From: Rhabditoides inermis
Lineage: Eukaryota; Nematoda; Chromadorea; Rhabditida; Rhabditidae
Reading direction: 5' to 3'
Length of the DNA: 64,000 nt
Assembly (NCBI GenBank): GCA_963966185.1
Contig: CAWZYM010000395.1
Location: forward strand, 62,001 to 126,000
Below the pieces are notes generated by a model. The model saw only the letters and a program-made list of their open reading frames with translations. It ran no database searches and was not told the origin of the DNA. Position numbers and translations under genes: made by a program. Shown here piece by piece: positions 1 through 10,782 of the stretch (position 1 is its first letter; each line of letters begins with the position of its first letter).

Positions 1-3000
1 TGGCCGCCAACTGTTGTTCCCTCCTCTCCCTCGCTGATCGACTGCGCGAGAACGAGACGCTCCTCCCACTCGTCATCCACGCTATCAGACAGCACATTCA
101 CAAGATTGCGGTCAGTATAACGCACGGTTTTGTTATCTTACCTTTATTCAGGAGGGTGAATTGTCAGCAGAGAGTATGAGTGTGCTCGCCGTGTTTTGGA
201 GGGATCTTCTCGCCAAGGCGAACCAGAGGTGAGATTTCTTTTTGAAGGTGAGATTTCTCTTAAAGGTAGTGTACCCTCTGAATCCCATATTAAAAATTAT
301 CACGAATGTATTATCAATGCCTTTTAGAAATATTTTCATGCCGTTTGTGGTTGTTTGTGATGAAAAATAATGAAATTAAAAACTATCAAAAATTAATTTA
401 AATCCAACATGATACGCATATTTACGCAACTTTTTTAACAGAACTTACTGCGTTTAGCAGATCATTTTTCTATCAGCTGTTCCCGCCTAATTCGTAAAAG
501 AAACACATATTAAAAATGTTATCCAAAATAAGAATGACATAAGAAACAATATAAACACATGGAATTAAATTGTCTTTAATGAAACAACCGATAGTGTGGT
601 CAAATTGTGTAACTTTGTGCAAGTTGTGCACACACCCCCGAGCTGATTAAAAGTTATTAGATTCTACGATTTCTCACTCCAATTTTCAAATGATTTTTTT
701 TAAAACTAATTTGTTTCAGAATGTATATTTGCATTATCATAATTTACTCATTGAATCGTAAACAATGACATGTTATATCTACGCATACACCCAGATTCAG
801 AGGGTACTCACTCACTCACTCACTCCTCGGCCGATTCTCCGTAGATCATCTGGAGCATTGTCGCCCCTTAGCCGGCGAGCATCGCGTGAACCAGTTCTGA
901 CCACTTGACGCGGTCTTGTGCCATGTCCATAACAGCGTCCATCCACTGCCCGTTGCGAGTGTTCCAAGCTCTGCGGAACGAAGTGTCTCTCGAGGTGACC
1001 TTGGCGCGCACGGCAGGCGTGGGCCCGACATCCTCCTTCAGCTTCTCGTCCCATGTGGCGCGTTTCCTTCCTGGGCCTCTTCTCCACTCCGGCGGCGGTA
1101 GTGTGAGCGCAGCTTGCTTCACAATCCGATGGTCTTCTCGTCGCAGCACGTGTCCCAAGAGACGAACTCTCGTTGCCGCCACTTGCCGCGAGGGGGTGGG
1201 CAGCTTGGACTTTTTGCGCAGGAGACGGGAGTAGATGTTGTTTACATCCCGATACAACTGCGAGTTGTGGCGACGGTTTGGGTAGAAGTAGCCTAACATC
1301 CGGCGCAAAAATTTGCGCTCCGCCGTATCCAGCTTCTCCTCGAGCTTCTTATTGAGAGCCCAAGTACCGGATCCGTAGAGCATCGCAGGTCGGATGGCGG
1401 TGAGGTAGATCCGCAGCTTGACGTGATTGGCGACGCTCGATCTCCACAAAACCTTTTCCAGCGAATTGAACGCGGAGCAGGCTTGGGCGATTCGCGCCTC
1501 CACATCCTTAGTAAGGTCGGCGTCGCTGCTAATCCACGAACCGAGGTAGCGGAAGTTGGTGGTCTGCGCGATCTTCTCTCCATTGACAGTGAACTCCTCC
1601 TTTACTCCTCGCGGGATTGTCATCGACTCGCACTTGTCCGGCCTGAGGGTCAGACCGTACGAGGCGGCGAGGTGACTGAGACGGTCGACAGCTTTCTGCA
1701 GGTTAACAGGGTCTTCTCCAAGCAGAGCAATGTCATCCGCGTAGTCGAGGTCGGTGACTTTCCGTCCTGTCGGGTGCAGCTCCACTCCTCCTCCACACTC
1801 CTCCACAACACGTCGCATCACGTCGTCGATGACATAGTTGAACAGGAGCGGGCCGCAAACGGATCCTTGGCGCACTCCAGTCCGGACGGCGAACTGCTGC
1901 GTGATTCCGCAAGGAGTGCGGACAGCGGCAGTAGTACGGCTGTACAGGTCTCGTAGAAGGTCGACTAGCGGGGCTGGTACTCCGTCGGCGCGCACCGCAT
2001 CGAAGAGGCGGTCTCGATCGGGACTGTCGAATGCTGCCCGGAAGTCGACAAAGATGATGTTAGTCGGCTTCTTGAATCGGGCACGCAGCTCGACGATCCG
2101 TCTCAGAGAGAAGACGGCGTCGATGGTAGACCTTCCTGGGCGGAATCCGTGCTGCTCGTCTCGGGCGGTCTTCTCGCGGTGCTCCACAATGCGAAGTAGC
2201 AGCAGACGCTCCACCAGCTTGTAGCACACGCGGATCAATGAGATACCACGGTAGTTGGCTGGGTCGGTGGGGCTGCCCTTCTTCAGCAACGGGACGATGA
2301 TGGCGTTTCTCCACGAGTCAGGCACCTCCTTCCTCTCCCAGATGTTGACGATCAGCCGATGCAGCTCACGGATCCCAAAGGCGGGCAGAGCCTTCATCAT
2401 CTCCGGAGTGAGGTCGTCGTCTCCGGCAGCCTTCCCATTCTTCAGCTTCTTCATGCACACAAGCAGCTCCTCCATGGTTGGCGGCTCCGTCCTGCAGTTG
2501 TAGTCAGAACGGGCGGTATGTGGCAGGGCGGGAGCAGACGGGCACGGCTGGTTGAGTAGGCGGTCGAAGTGACCAGCCCACACCGCGCACGCTGCTTCCC
2601 CGGTGACGAGTGACACGCCGTCAGAGATGACGGGCGTCGTCCTGCTCCACTTCCCGCTGTACCGCTCCAGCAGGGAGAATGCCGTGCGGGCATCCTGCCT
2701 TTCCCAAGCGTCCTCGAACTCCTTGCTCCTCCTCATCCATTCCTCCTCCCACTGCTCCTTCCGAATCCTCCGCAGCTCCGCCTTGAGTTGACAGTAGGCC
2801 TTCAGCTTTCCTCTCTGCTTCGCCAGCAGCATGCTCGCGTAGCACAAGGATTCCTTCACTGACGCTCCATCGTGCTTCTTCTCCACCTTCAGGGTTGGAA
2901 TCACCTCCTTGGCTGCCTGCTGAACTGCAGCCATCCACGAGTCAGCATCTGTCTCTCCTTTCTTCTGCCTCTCCTGCAGATTCTTCTCCACTATCCCTCG

Positions 3001-5275
3001 GTAGTCCGCGCGCACGTCACCATCCGTGATCAGCAGGCGAGAGTCGAGGCGGGGCGGTCTCTTCTGGTAGAACGAGCGACGGCGCGTTCCGGATCCACTC
3101 ACGACAAGAACCACGGGGATGTGATCCGAGTCGTATTTGAAGTCCGGCAGGCTCTTGCTGGAGAGGACGGCGCCGGCCTGGCTCTTCTTGACGAGCAGAT
3201 AGTCGATCTGGTGCGGCCTCCCGATACAGTTCTTCCTCCAGGTTGCGCGCTGCCAGGGACGGTTGCGCTTCCAGGCCGACGCGACGATAAGGTCGTAACT
3301 CTCCAGCAGATCCACTATCCGCTGACCGTTGTCGCTTGTGCAGTCGGCAGCACGCCTCCACCTGCCCATTGCTGGGCTGGCGTCGGCAGCCACGCGGCTG
3401 TTCGAGTCAAGTCCGAGGACGAGCTCTGACTTGCCGGCCGATCTCACAATCTTGGCCAGCTCGTCAAAGAACTTGTCCTTCTCCACCTCCTCGGCATACT
3501 CGGTTGGCGCATGCGCCGACACGATGCGGGTCTTCTTTCCTCGTACTTCTGCATCCACGTAGATGAGTCGGGGCGAGAGAGGGTTGATGGCGAGCACATT
3601 GACGTTGGCGGAGGTGGAGATGGCGACAGTCACCCCGCACACCGCCCTGGAAGTGGGCAGTGCGCTGTAGTACTTGTACCGCAAGGAATCGCAGCACGTC
3701 CGGTCGATTCGGGTCTCCTGCAGCATCGCCACGTCCACTCCGTGCCGCTCGAGCTCCTCCGAGAGCAGGCTCCGGTCTGCAAAGCTTCTGGCAGAACGGA
3801 CATTGTAGGACATGTAGCGGGTCCTGGTTCTTTGCGATAATCGCATAGTCGGTATGTTGGGCATAATGCCTGTCGTATTGTCAAAGGGTGACAATTCCTT
3901 GACTCGAAAGTAGTCAACACTTGAACTTAGCAGTCTGTATGCACAGGCAAACAGACTCCCGGGGGCACGACGTGGACGTGAGTGTTGACAATTTCTACCC
4001 CCATTCAGAGGGTACACTACCTTTAAACATGTTTGCAGTGTGCTGGAGGAGTGTGTATCAAGTGACGTGTTGTCTTCGAGTGATGACAGCAAGAAGAGGT
4101 TGCATATGTTGTCCGTCTACTCTCTCGCAATGTTGCGTGTCAAGGTGATTACTTCATCTCATGTCCAATATTCCAACTCGCTTTCAGTCACCTTCCCTCC
4201 TCTCTCAACTCCTCTCACATACTGAAGGAGAGCAGAGACTGCGGCTCGTTTTCGCCGCCCGCAATGCTGATGTGAGGGATACAATTCAAATTTGTTATAA
4301 GTTTTTGTTTGTATTTGAATATTTTCAGTGGTCGTTTGGTGCGGGCGAGAGTGACGCGGAGCGCGGTATGCTAGCGAAGGCGGATCTGCTGGCCGGTCGA
4401 AGGGAGGGCCTGGAGGGAGTGCGGCGGCTGCTCCAATCTACTTCCTTCTCTCCAGCCCATGCAAGCCTTGTCAACACGATCCTCGACTTCCACTCGCCTC
4501 CCTTCCAACCCACACCCAATGCATACGCATGCAGTCCCCTGTGGAAACAGAGGTAATAGAAACGGAGAAATTGGGATGTCATGTGCGCGTTTCAGGGTAT
4601 TTTGCCAAGTGGTTCCCGTATATGTGCAGGCAGTGGAGCAGTGCTCAGAGCAGGGTGAGAGTGAATTTCTTTATACCATCTTGCCTATTCAGAGTCGCGC
4701 GTGCATCTTCTATCCCTCCTGCCGTGTCTCCTTTCACTGGGAGAAGGTCTCTCGGGAGTGGAGGAAGTGTACAAGAAGCTCCTACCTCTCCTCATCTCCT
4801 CGCTGTCTTCTGATACTTCTTCCGCCAACCCTGCGCCATCCGCGCTCGTGAAGCTTTTGCCCGCTATTAATGTACGGTTTCTTTGTTTGTTTTTACGATG
4901 CAACTTTGATGGTTGCTAATTTAGGCGTCAGACGTGGACGTGTTGCGAGTGGCGGAGTTGGTGCACGGTCTGACTGGTGTGGTGGAGAGAGACGGGGCAT
5001 TGGTGAGTGGGGACCGGGAAGGAAGGCAAACACTGCATGCTTTCAGCAGCCGGCAGTCGACTCTCTGTCGTGTCTCGAGTGGTTGGCGAGGAGAGGAGAA
5101 CCCAAGGCTGTTCAGCCGTGGATCAGCAAGGTGAGGCGAATGGGACCATGTGTAGATGATAATGTGCGTTCAGGTGGTTGGCTGTGCACGAGTTGCGTCC
5201 GGCCATCGCAAGAGAGCGGTTCGTCAGAAGGCGGCCGCAGTCCGCAACCACTGGGAGCTCCTCACCACCAAGTAA
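1..5275 (+). CDS. mms19: MMS19 homologue, C-terminal part (5' end outside window)
   Basis: MMS19 is the HEAT-repeat scaffold of the cytosolic iron-sulfur targeting complex that hands Fe-S clusters to DNA repair and replication enzymes. Ten exons are readable and in frame: <3-110, 152-228, 4039-4144, 4188-4271, 4329-4552, 4596-4654, 4693-4871, 4925-5002, 5047-5130 and 5174-5275 (stop). The translation is a run of amphipathic helices. It ends KRAVRQKAAAVRNHWELL, which I recognise as the conserved MMS19 C-terminus (in mammals KRLVRKEAVSARGEWFLL). The intron at 229-4038 is very long because of two nested transposons, while all other introns are under about 60 bases. A polyadenylation signal AATAAA lies at 5392-5397. 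The N-terminal half is missing from the window. Family confidence is good, resting on the C-terminus and the helical repeat pattern. Confidence 0.8.
808..4002 (-). mobile_element. Full-length RTE-type non-LTR retrotransposon with intact ORF
   Basis: The element lies on the minus strand. It is flanked by a 13-bp target duplication ATTCAGAGGGTAC (795-807 and 4003-4015), whose sequence is the right inverted end of the host TTAA element. The 3' end, at the low-coordinate side, is a short tandem (TGAG)n tail with no poly(A), as in RTE elements. One uninterrupted reading frame covers an apurinic-type endonuclease and a reverse transcriptase. A second copy of its 3' end lies at 54675-55056 and differs at only about four positions in 380. 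Confidence 0.93.
868..3870 (-). CDS. RTE endonuclease/reverse transcriptase polyprotein
   Basis: An open frame of about 1000 residues with no stop or frameshift. The frame stays open to a Met at 4092, but that codon lies in flanking MMS19 exon sequence. The first plausible start inside the element is Met near 3864 (MPNIPTMRLS). The N-terminal third is an endonuclease/exonuclease/phosphatase domain, with MSYNVRSAR, MLQETRID, LGLDSNSR and the closing SDHIPV. The reverse transcriptase domain has NYRGISLI, EQHGFRPGRSTIDAVF, FVDFRAAFDS, GVRQGSVCGPLLFN and the catalytic LDYADDIALL. The C-terminus carries the YLGSWI and RRMLGY segments common to RTE, Jockey and CR1 elements. All catalytic acidic residues are present, so the copy looks coding-competent. 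It encodes its own mobility and has no relation to MMS19, in whose intron it sits antisense. Confidence 0.93.
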   Translation of the reverse strand, partial: GIMPNIPTMRLSQRTRTRYMSYNVRSARSFADRSLLSEELERHGVDVAMLQETRIDRTCCDSLRYKYYSALPTSRAVCGVTVAISTSANVNVLAINPLSPRLIYVDAEVRGKKTRIVSAHAPTEYAEEVEKDKFFDELAKIVRSAGKSELVLGLDSNSRVAADASPAMGRWRRAADCTSDNGQRIVDLLESYDLIVASAWKRNRPWQRATWRKNCIGRPHQIDYLLVKKSQAGAVLSSKSLPDFKYDSDHIPVVLVVSGSGTRRRSFYQKRPPRLDSRLLITDGDVRADYRGIVEKNLQERQKKGETDADSWMAAVQQAAKEVIPTLKVEKKHDGASVKESLCYASMLLAKQRGKLKAYCQLKAELRRIRKEQWEEEWMRRSKEFEDAWERQDARTAFSLLERYSGKWSRTTPVISDGVSLVTGEAACAVWAGHFDRLLNQPCPSAPALPHTARSDYNCRTEPPTMEELLVCMKKLKNGKAAGDDDLTPEMMKALPAFGIRELHRLIVNIWERKEVPDSWRNAIIVPLLKKGSPTDPANYRGISLIRVCYKLVERLLLLRIVEHREKTARDEQHGFRPGRSTIDAVFSLRRIVELRARFKKPTNIIFVDFRAAFDSPDRDRLFDAVRADGVPAPLVDLLRDLYSRTTAAVRTPCGITQQFAVRTGVRQGSVCGPLLFNYVIDDVMRRVVEECGGGVELHPTGRKVTDLDYADDIALLGEDPVNLQKAVDRLSHLAASYGLTLRPDKCESMTIPRGVKEEFTVNGEKIAQTTNFRYLGSWISSDADLTKDVEARIAQACSAFNSLEKVLWRSSVANHVKLRIYLTAIRPAMLYGSGTWALNKKLEEKLDTAERKFLRRMLGYFYPNRRHNSQLYRDVNNIYSRLLRKKSKLPTPSRQVAATRVRLLGHVLRREDHRIVKQAALTLPPPEWRRGPGRKRATWDEKLKEDVGPTPAVRAKVTSRDTSFRRAWNTRNGQWMDAVMDMAQDRVKWSELVHAMLAG

Positions 5276-5391
5276 TCTTATTCGCCCATTCGCCACGCAT
5301 TTCTCTCCTTGTGATTCTCTAAATGGGTCTGTTATGAGATTTTTTATTATCCCTGAGTGACTTGCCATAGTGTATATGATGTAGATTGTTG

Positions 5392-5397
5392 AATAAA
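5392..5397 (+). terminator. Polyadenylation signal of MMS19
   Basis: AATAAA lies 117 bases after the MMS19 stop codon and 92 bases before the start codon of the next gene. It is the only canonical signal in the 213-base gap between the two genes. Confidence 0.7.
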
Positions 5398-5488
5398 TTG
5401 TTAATTTTTTTCATTTTGTCTGTGCGATGATTGGTCTGGTCGGCCTTGATTCGTTATCTGCTCTCTATCAGCTGGACAGAGCAGATCG

Positions 5489-7400
5489 ATGTTGCGTGTG
5501 TGGCTGGCCTGTCTGCTGCTGCCTGCAGTGTGGGCAGAAGATGAGGTGTCTGGGATGCCGGGATGGGAGGGAGAGGTGCCCTTCCGTCAACATGCCGGGT
5601 ACCTGTCGGTGGGAGATGACAGGCAGTTGTTCTACTGGCTAGTCTCCTCTTCCACCTCCTCCACCCGCCCTCTCATCCTGTGGCTGGCCGGTGGACCGGG
5701 TTGTTCTTCTCTCGCAGGCACGCTCATAGAGATGGGACCATGGAGAGTGAACGACGACGCAAAGGGTCTTCGACTCAACCCGGATTCGTGGATTGAGGTG
5801 AGATCACTCTGTGTTGCGTCACAGTTTTTTTCTAGTTTGCGGACATGCTATTCCTGGATGCTCCGGCGGGCGTGGGATTCTCGACGACCACTGGAAATGT
5901 GACGTACACGGATGACATGGTGGGTTGACACGTGCTCAGTCTCGCAAGGTGTTCAGGTGGCGACGGATAACCACGCCGCCCTTGGCGCCTTCTTCGATCG
6001 CCACAGTGGGATGAGAGGACGGGCGTTCTACCTGGCAGGCGAGTCCTATGCCGGCACCTATGTGCCCACACTCGCGGCTCGACTGCTAGACGACAAGCAC
6101 ATTCCATTCCAAGTATGTATCAGATGTGCAGTGCTCATCACGCGTGCGCTGTTTCAGGGTGTGATCATTGGAAACGGATGTCTGAATGCGAAGCTTGAAT
6201 TCAACTCACTGATCCAGTACAACTGGGCGCACGGATTTGTAGATGCGAGGTGAGGCGGAATAAGAGGAGGATTCTTAATCCTGACTCGGTGCATAGATTC
6301 TATGCGGATGCAATGCACACGTGCTGCAACGATACAGAATGTGACTGGCATTCACTTGTTGCAAAGGGAGGAGACTGTGCGGATAAGGTATGTGACCGAA
6401 GAGTGATAGAGATAGTGGTTTAGGCAAGCACACTGTATCACGCGAACGAGGCGACAGGACTGGAGACGTACTTCCTGGACTTTGAGTGCAAGCGGGCACA
6501 GGCTGCGAGAAGGCTGCTCTCCCGGCGCCTTCCTCCACCTGCGAAACTCGATGTAAGTGGAGAATTAGAAAGAGTCATTCTGTTCCAGTCTCCTCTCTTC
6601 ATGTGTCCGCACTACGACGACTTTGTGAAGTACCTTCGTCTCCCCTCCGTGCGCGCAGCTCTTCATGTAGATGAGAAGGCGCCCGAGTACGATGCATGCA
6701 GGTGATTAACATTCTGTAGACACTCTCACTTCTTGTTGCAGTGACGCTATCGGGGAGCAGTATGTGATGCAATACACGGATATGACCACCTTCTTCCAGG
6801 GACTCATTGCAGCTGGGAAGAAGGTGAGAGTGATTGATAGTGAGATAATGGAAGTGATTCAATTAGATCCTGTTGTTCAATGGTGACGCGGACTCGGTCT
6901 GCAATCACATTCACAACTCTGCCTTCCTCGAGCAACTCGGCGCGCAACAGGTGAGCCACGGAAAGACACATTGAAGAGTTCTTTTCCTCTAGACTGTTCC
7001 GCTGACTCCGTGGACAATGCAGGGCCGCGTGCCTCCTACGATCGGATTTGTCACAGAGTACTCAGGTGGGTTGCATACAATGAAGTGATATATCTTGTTG
7101 TTATTATAGGCGCTTCTCTCGTAGTGGTTCGCGGCGCGGGTCACTTTGCCTCCGAGGACGATGAGAGACCGAAGGAGACGAGACAGGCAGTCGGCAACTT
7201 TGTGCTTGGAAGGTAACCGGCATTATACATGTTAACACAATTCATGTATGTTGTTGAGAAATCTGAGTGATCCACTGCCCTACAACAAGTGGGATTCTTC
7301 CACTACTACTGCCAGTCCCTTCACCACTTCTGAAGCTAGGGGTTTCGCGTCTCTCATCGACTTTATTGCTATTTTATGTGTTGCTCTTTTTGGAAATTGA
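5489..7400 (+). CDS. Serine carboxypeptidase (cathepsin A / S10 family)
   Basis: A secreted or lysosomal serine carboxypeptidase that removes C-terminal residues from peptides at acid pH. Twelve exons (5489-5797, 5836-5919, 5957-6112, 6158-6249, 6297-6387, 6424-6552, 6589-6701, 6742-6823, 6867-6950, 6993-7065, 7110-7212, 7259-7400) give 485 residues. A signal peptide (MLRVWLACLLLPAVWA) comes first. It is followed by the substrate-binding LAGGPGCSSLAG, the nucleophile in GESYAGTYVP, the catalytic Asp in NGDADSVCNH and the catalytic His in GAGHFA, so the triad is complete. Unusually, the C-terminus continues past the family's normal end into a Ser/Thr-rich stretch and a hydrophobic tail (LIDFIAILCVALFGN), which could be a membrane or GPI anchor. 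It follows MMS19 in the same direction after only 213 bases, which is compatible with a two-gene operon. The last acceptor (TTGTTGAG) is weak. Confidence 0.93.
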
Positions 7401-8040
7401 ATAAGAAATATATTTTTTTAAATCCATAGAATATTTGAATTATAACATCTACAAAGTTTACGATGGCTATTCACAGTACACGAAGACTACAAATTGGATT
7501 GGCTTTCCATGGTATACTTCGCGATCTAAAGAGGTTTGATACTACCCGGTGTTCTCGCAAAAAAAAAGTACACGTATGGTAAGTAAGCTGAACTGAAGAA
7601 GACCATCAAACCTAAAGTTCAGAGAGGTAGAATGCGTTCATCCTTCCCTCTTTTCTGTCCTCTACCTCGATATATATCTACCTTTCTCTCTTTCTCCCCC
7701 ATAGCAAGATGATGATTCGCTCTATTCGCTCGACCACTCCATTGAATGTTGAGCACATGTAATTAATTCCAAACTTAATATTCCTATGCGATTTAAAAGG
7801 TGTTTTGTTATGTCAATATACCGTATTAAGATAAATATTTTGCGCACAGAAATAAATTCAAGTATAGTGTTTCGTTGTTGAGTGCGATGGTGTCTATTAA
7901 AAATCAGCTGGCTGAGCGATTTTTTGGTTGTTTTTGTTTTTAGAATTGGTTTAATTCAATTATAATGTTTTATAATATGTTAGTGATATAGTATATGTAA
8001 TACTACCAATATCATAGTAATTTGTTTTTTTATAGAAGAG
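7401..8040. other. Intergenic, AT-rich
   Basis: No coding exon or RNA gene seen. It should hold the carboxypeptidase 3' UTR and the GPATCH3 promoter. A pyrimidine-rich tract at 7640-7700 and the T-run ending in TTTTTTTATAG at 8026-8036 stand out. The latter lies four bases before the GPATCH3 start codon and looks like a splice acceptor. Confidence 0.6.
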
Positions 8041-10328
8041 ATGAATGTGATGAACAAGGTGTCGAACAAAGATATCATGGCTCGTTTTGCAATGCCGCGT
8101 CCGACGGCTCCAACAAGGAGAAAAGTGGAGGAAGAGCAGAGGCAGGATAGCACATTAGGCGACAAGGGGAAGGAGTGTGTATCTTCAAAGGACTCTTCCG
8201 ACGAGACAGCATCTACCTCGTCTACTGCAATTGCTACTGGTTGGTGGTGTCTCTTAGCATACTTTTGTTTGTTTATACAGTGTTTATGACATTTATTATT
8301 CATCAATGAATGTTGTAGGCCTGTCGCACTTGGCTGTGGTTCGCAACATCCCGTCTGGGGCGCACTCGTCCCATCTCCGCTCCTTCTTCTCTACCTTTGT
8401 CGAGGAGGCGCGCTTCCAATGCTTCCACTACAGACACCGACCTGAAGTCAAGGTCTGCGCATAGGCACATTATGATATTTTTCATTGTAACTGATTGCCC
8501 AAAATGTATCTTCGTTGCGTGAAATAACCCAGCTGTAGTATTTTGCTGAACATGCTGGAAGTGTTGATGTCAACCTGTTTAGACTGTGGATGCGGACTCT
8601 TCCAAGTCAACGTGTTGTTGTGTGGTGCAGTTTCACGACAACGACACCCGCGCCGAGTTTATCGAGGTGAGTAATGTATACAGTATCCCTACCGCCTCTC
8701 ACCCCATCTTTTCAAGGAGTTCAACACTCGTCGCTGGTTGCGTCCGGACGGGCTGGAGACGAAGCAGCGCTGTTTCGTGGCTCCCATCAAAATTGTCGGT
8801 TCATTTTTCTTCTTATTTACTATTAGTGTTGTTCAGGGTTCCTCGGGCGACTCTCTGAGCTCGTCGGATGCGCGAGAACTGATCGAACTGCGCCCGCCCG
8901 CCGCCATGCCCCAGGGAAACGTCGGTACCCCCACTGACTACTTCCTCGAACAGGTGAGCTTCTCCAGCTTGTGTCTGTGTCATACATATGAGTGTAGATC
9001 CGCCTGTGCAAGCTGCCTCCCTCACTTATTGGGAAGCTCGGACTGAAGCCGCGTCGCCGCCGCCGTCAATTCGACTCTGTTCCCATGGCATACGACAACG
9101 GACCCGGACAGCAGTGCGGGCCTGGTTAGTATTGCATGACGTACGCTGTATGTCGCGTGTTCAGCTCCCATGTTCCGTGCTCCGCCCGATCCAGTGGACG
9201 CTGAGAGAAGGAGGGACACCCTGGCCGAGCAGACAAGCAGGGTGAATAGCGCCAGAAACAAGGAGGAGCCGTTGGATGCGACAGATGCAGTGTTGGAGAG
9301 GGACTACGGGCCGGACAACGACTGCGGAGGAGACGACGATGACGACCAGTGCGAGGAGTGGGAGAGGTGAGGCGAGGGAGACAGGCAAGGCTTTCATGTG
9401 TACGCTGTTCCCGTGCAGGCACGAGGCGCTGCACGAGGATGTGACGGAGCAGGACCGCGCCAAGCCACGCAAGTACGAGGAGGAGATGGAGGTGCGAGCC
9501 GTTGCTGCCGTGCTGCTGTTATGTTTACACTCTAGGTGACGTGGGAGAAGGGCGGTCCGGGTCTGGTGTGGCATACGGACAAGAACTTCTGGGATCAAAT
9601 CGAAAAGGGCACCGATTGCGACTGGGCATGGGCCGATGACTGGGACGTCGACTACAGCGTACGTGGGCTATTCGTACTCTCATTGAATCATATTCTTTGT
9701 TTTAGGTATACTACGAGGGCAAGTCTGCGGGGTCGAGTGATGCTCAACAGGCAATAGAGATCAGGGAGGACGAACAGCTGAGGTATGCCGGTCATCTCCT
9801 ACCCGAGTCGACCCACTCAGGTCGGGCCGTCTGCACCAGTCAGTGTTCACCCGTCGTGGGAGGGAGGGCCAGGAAAGGAAGCGGAGGAGGAGCGAGGGAG
9901 ACGCGGATGCGGGGCGGGAGGTGCGCGGAGGGAAGGCGGAGAGGATGATGTGCGCTATGGGATGGGCGCAGGGAGGCGGGCTCGGCAAGCAGGGACAGGG
10001 ACGCGTGCAACCCGCCGCCGTCGACATGCTAGAGACTGGACAGGTATTGTTATGATTGTTGCGGCGTTTTATATCAGTGTCTTTCTGACTGGCGAGGAGA
10101 AGCGTGGACTGGGCTACTACGGCGAGAAGATGCAGCGCACTGGATTCGAGAAGAAGCGGGTCGTCCACGCCATCGGAAGCAAGTAGGGTTTATAATTATT
10201 TTGTTCTTCCAAGATTCTAATTCAGGTTTGATGCGGTGCTGGACACTCGGGAGAGCGGTCGGATGAGCGAGCAGGGAGAGCGTCTGCTGCGCCGCCACGA
10301 ACCCACCCATATGAAGTATCGAGAGTGA
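8041..10328 (+). CDS. gpatch3: G-patch domain protein 3 homologue
   Basis: GPATCH3 is a nuclear G-patch protein, and G-patch proteins typically activate DEAH-box RNA helicases. Thirteen exons (8041-8239, 8319-8452, 8583-8666, 8717-8794, 8837-8953, 8998-9124, 9165-9366, 9419-9491, 9536-9658, 9706-9782, 9821-10043, 10097-10182, 10226-10328) give 541 residues. Blocks line up in order with the vertebrate protein as I remember it: FQCFHYRHRPE, MPQGNVGTPTDYFLE, EEWERHEALHEDVT, WEKGGPGLVWHTDKNFW, ADDWDVDYSVYY, the G-patch core MGWAQGGGLGKQGQG, RGLGYYGEKMQ and the C-terminal LLRRHEPTHMKYRE. An acidic run (GDDDDDQCEEWER) precedes the most conserved part. The acceptor of exon 12 is the least certain boundary. 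The start codon lies four bases behind a T-rich splice acceptor, so the mRNA is probably trans-spliced there or has a 5' UTR intron. Confidence 0.92.
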
Positions 10329-10782
10329 GTGCTCAGATCAGGATAAACACGTGTCTTCGAACTAATAATTTATCTCTTACGAAGAAAACAACGCGGGCAA
10401 TCATAATTGAAACAACACACACAATCAAACACAATGTCTGCACGACGGCTAAGGCACTTTGGGTGATGCCGCGGCAGGGTAAGGGAGGGGAATTGGGGGA
10501 GGAGTGGGGCCTGTACATCGATCACAGTGTTTGCTGGTGGGTGGCCCGAGAGCCGGGGCGCCGCAAGCGGCAACAAAATTAACATAAATATTTAGATAAC
10601 ACTAATTTAACTTAATTATTTTAAATTAAATTAAGTTATAATACTATAAATTACTTTAGTAGACAATAATACGAGATAGCAGTGTTAACTATAAATAGGA
10701 GAGGATTTGGCAACGAGGACCTGCGGAATGTAATGGAAGAGAAGAGAGAGAAAGTGAATGAGGTGTGGAAGGGCGGTCCCGG
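10329..10782. other. Convergent intergenic region
   Basis: Lies between the converging ends of GPATCH3 (+) and the NYN/CCCH gene (-). I see no gene. 10575-10700 is strongly AT-rich (TTAAATTAAATTAAG) and probably holds both 3' ends. Confidence 0.6.

Larger units (their letters stand above)
264..4022. mobile_element. TTAA-flanked inverted-repeat element (MITE-like), interrupted by an RTE insertion
   Basis: Perfect 20-bp inverted ends AGGTAGTGTACCCTCTGAAT lie at 264-283 and, as reverse complement, at 4003-4022. Each is directly flanked on the outside by TTAA (260-263 and 4023-4026). Removing the 3.2-kb retrotransposon inserted into the right end leaves an element of about 0.55 kb, AT-rich and without an ORF. 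TTAA target duplication is typical of piggyBac-type cut-and-paste elements, so this is most likely a non-autonomous member of such a family. That assignment is inference from the TTAA alone. It lies in an MMS19 intron. Confidence 0.8.
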
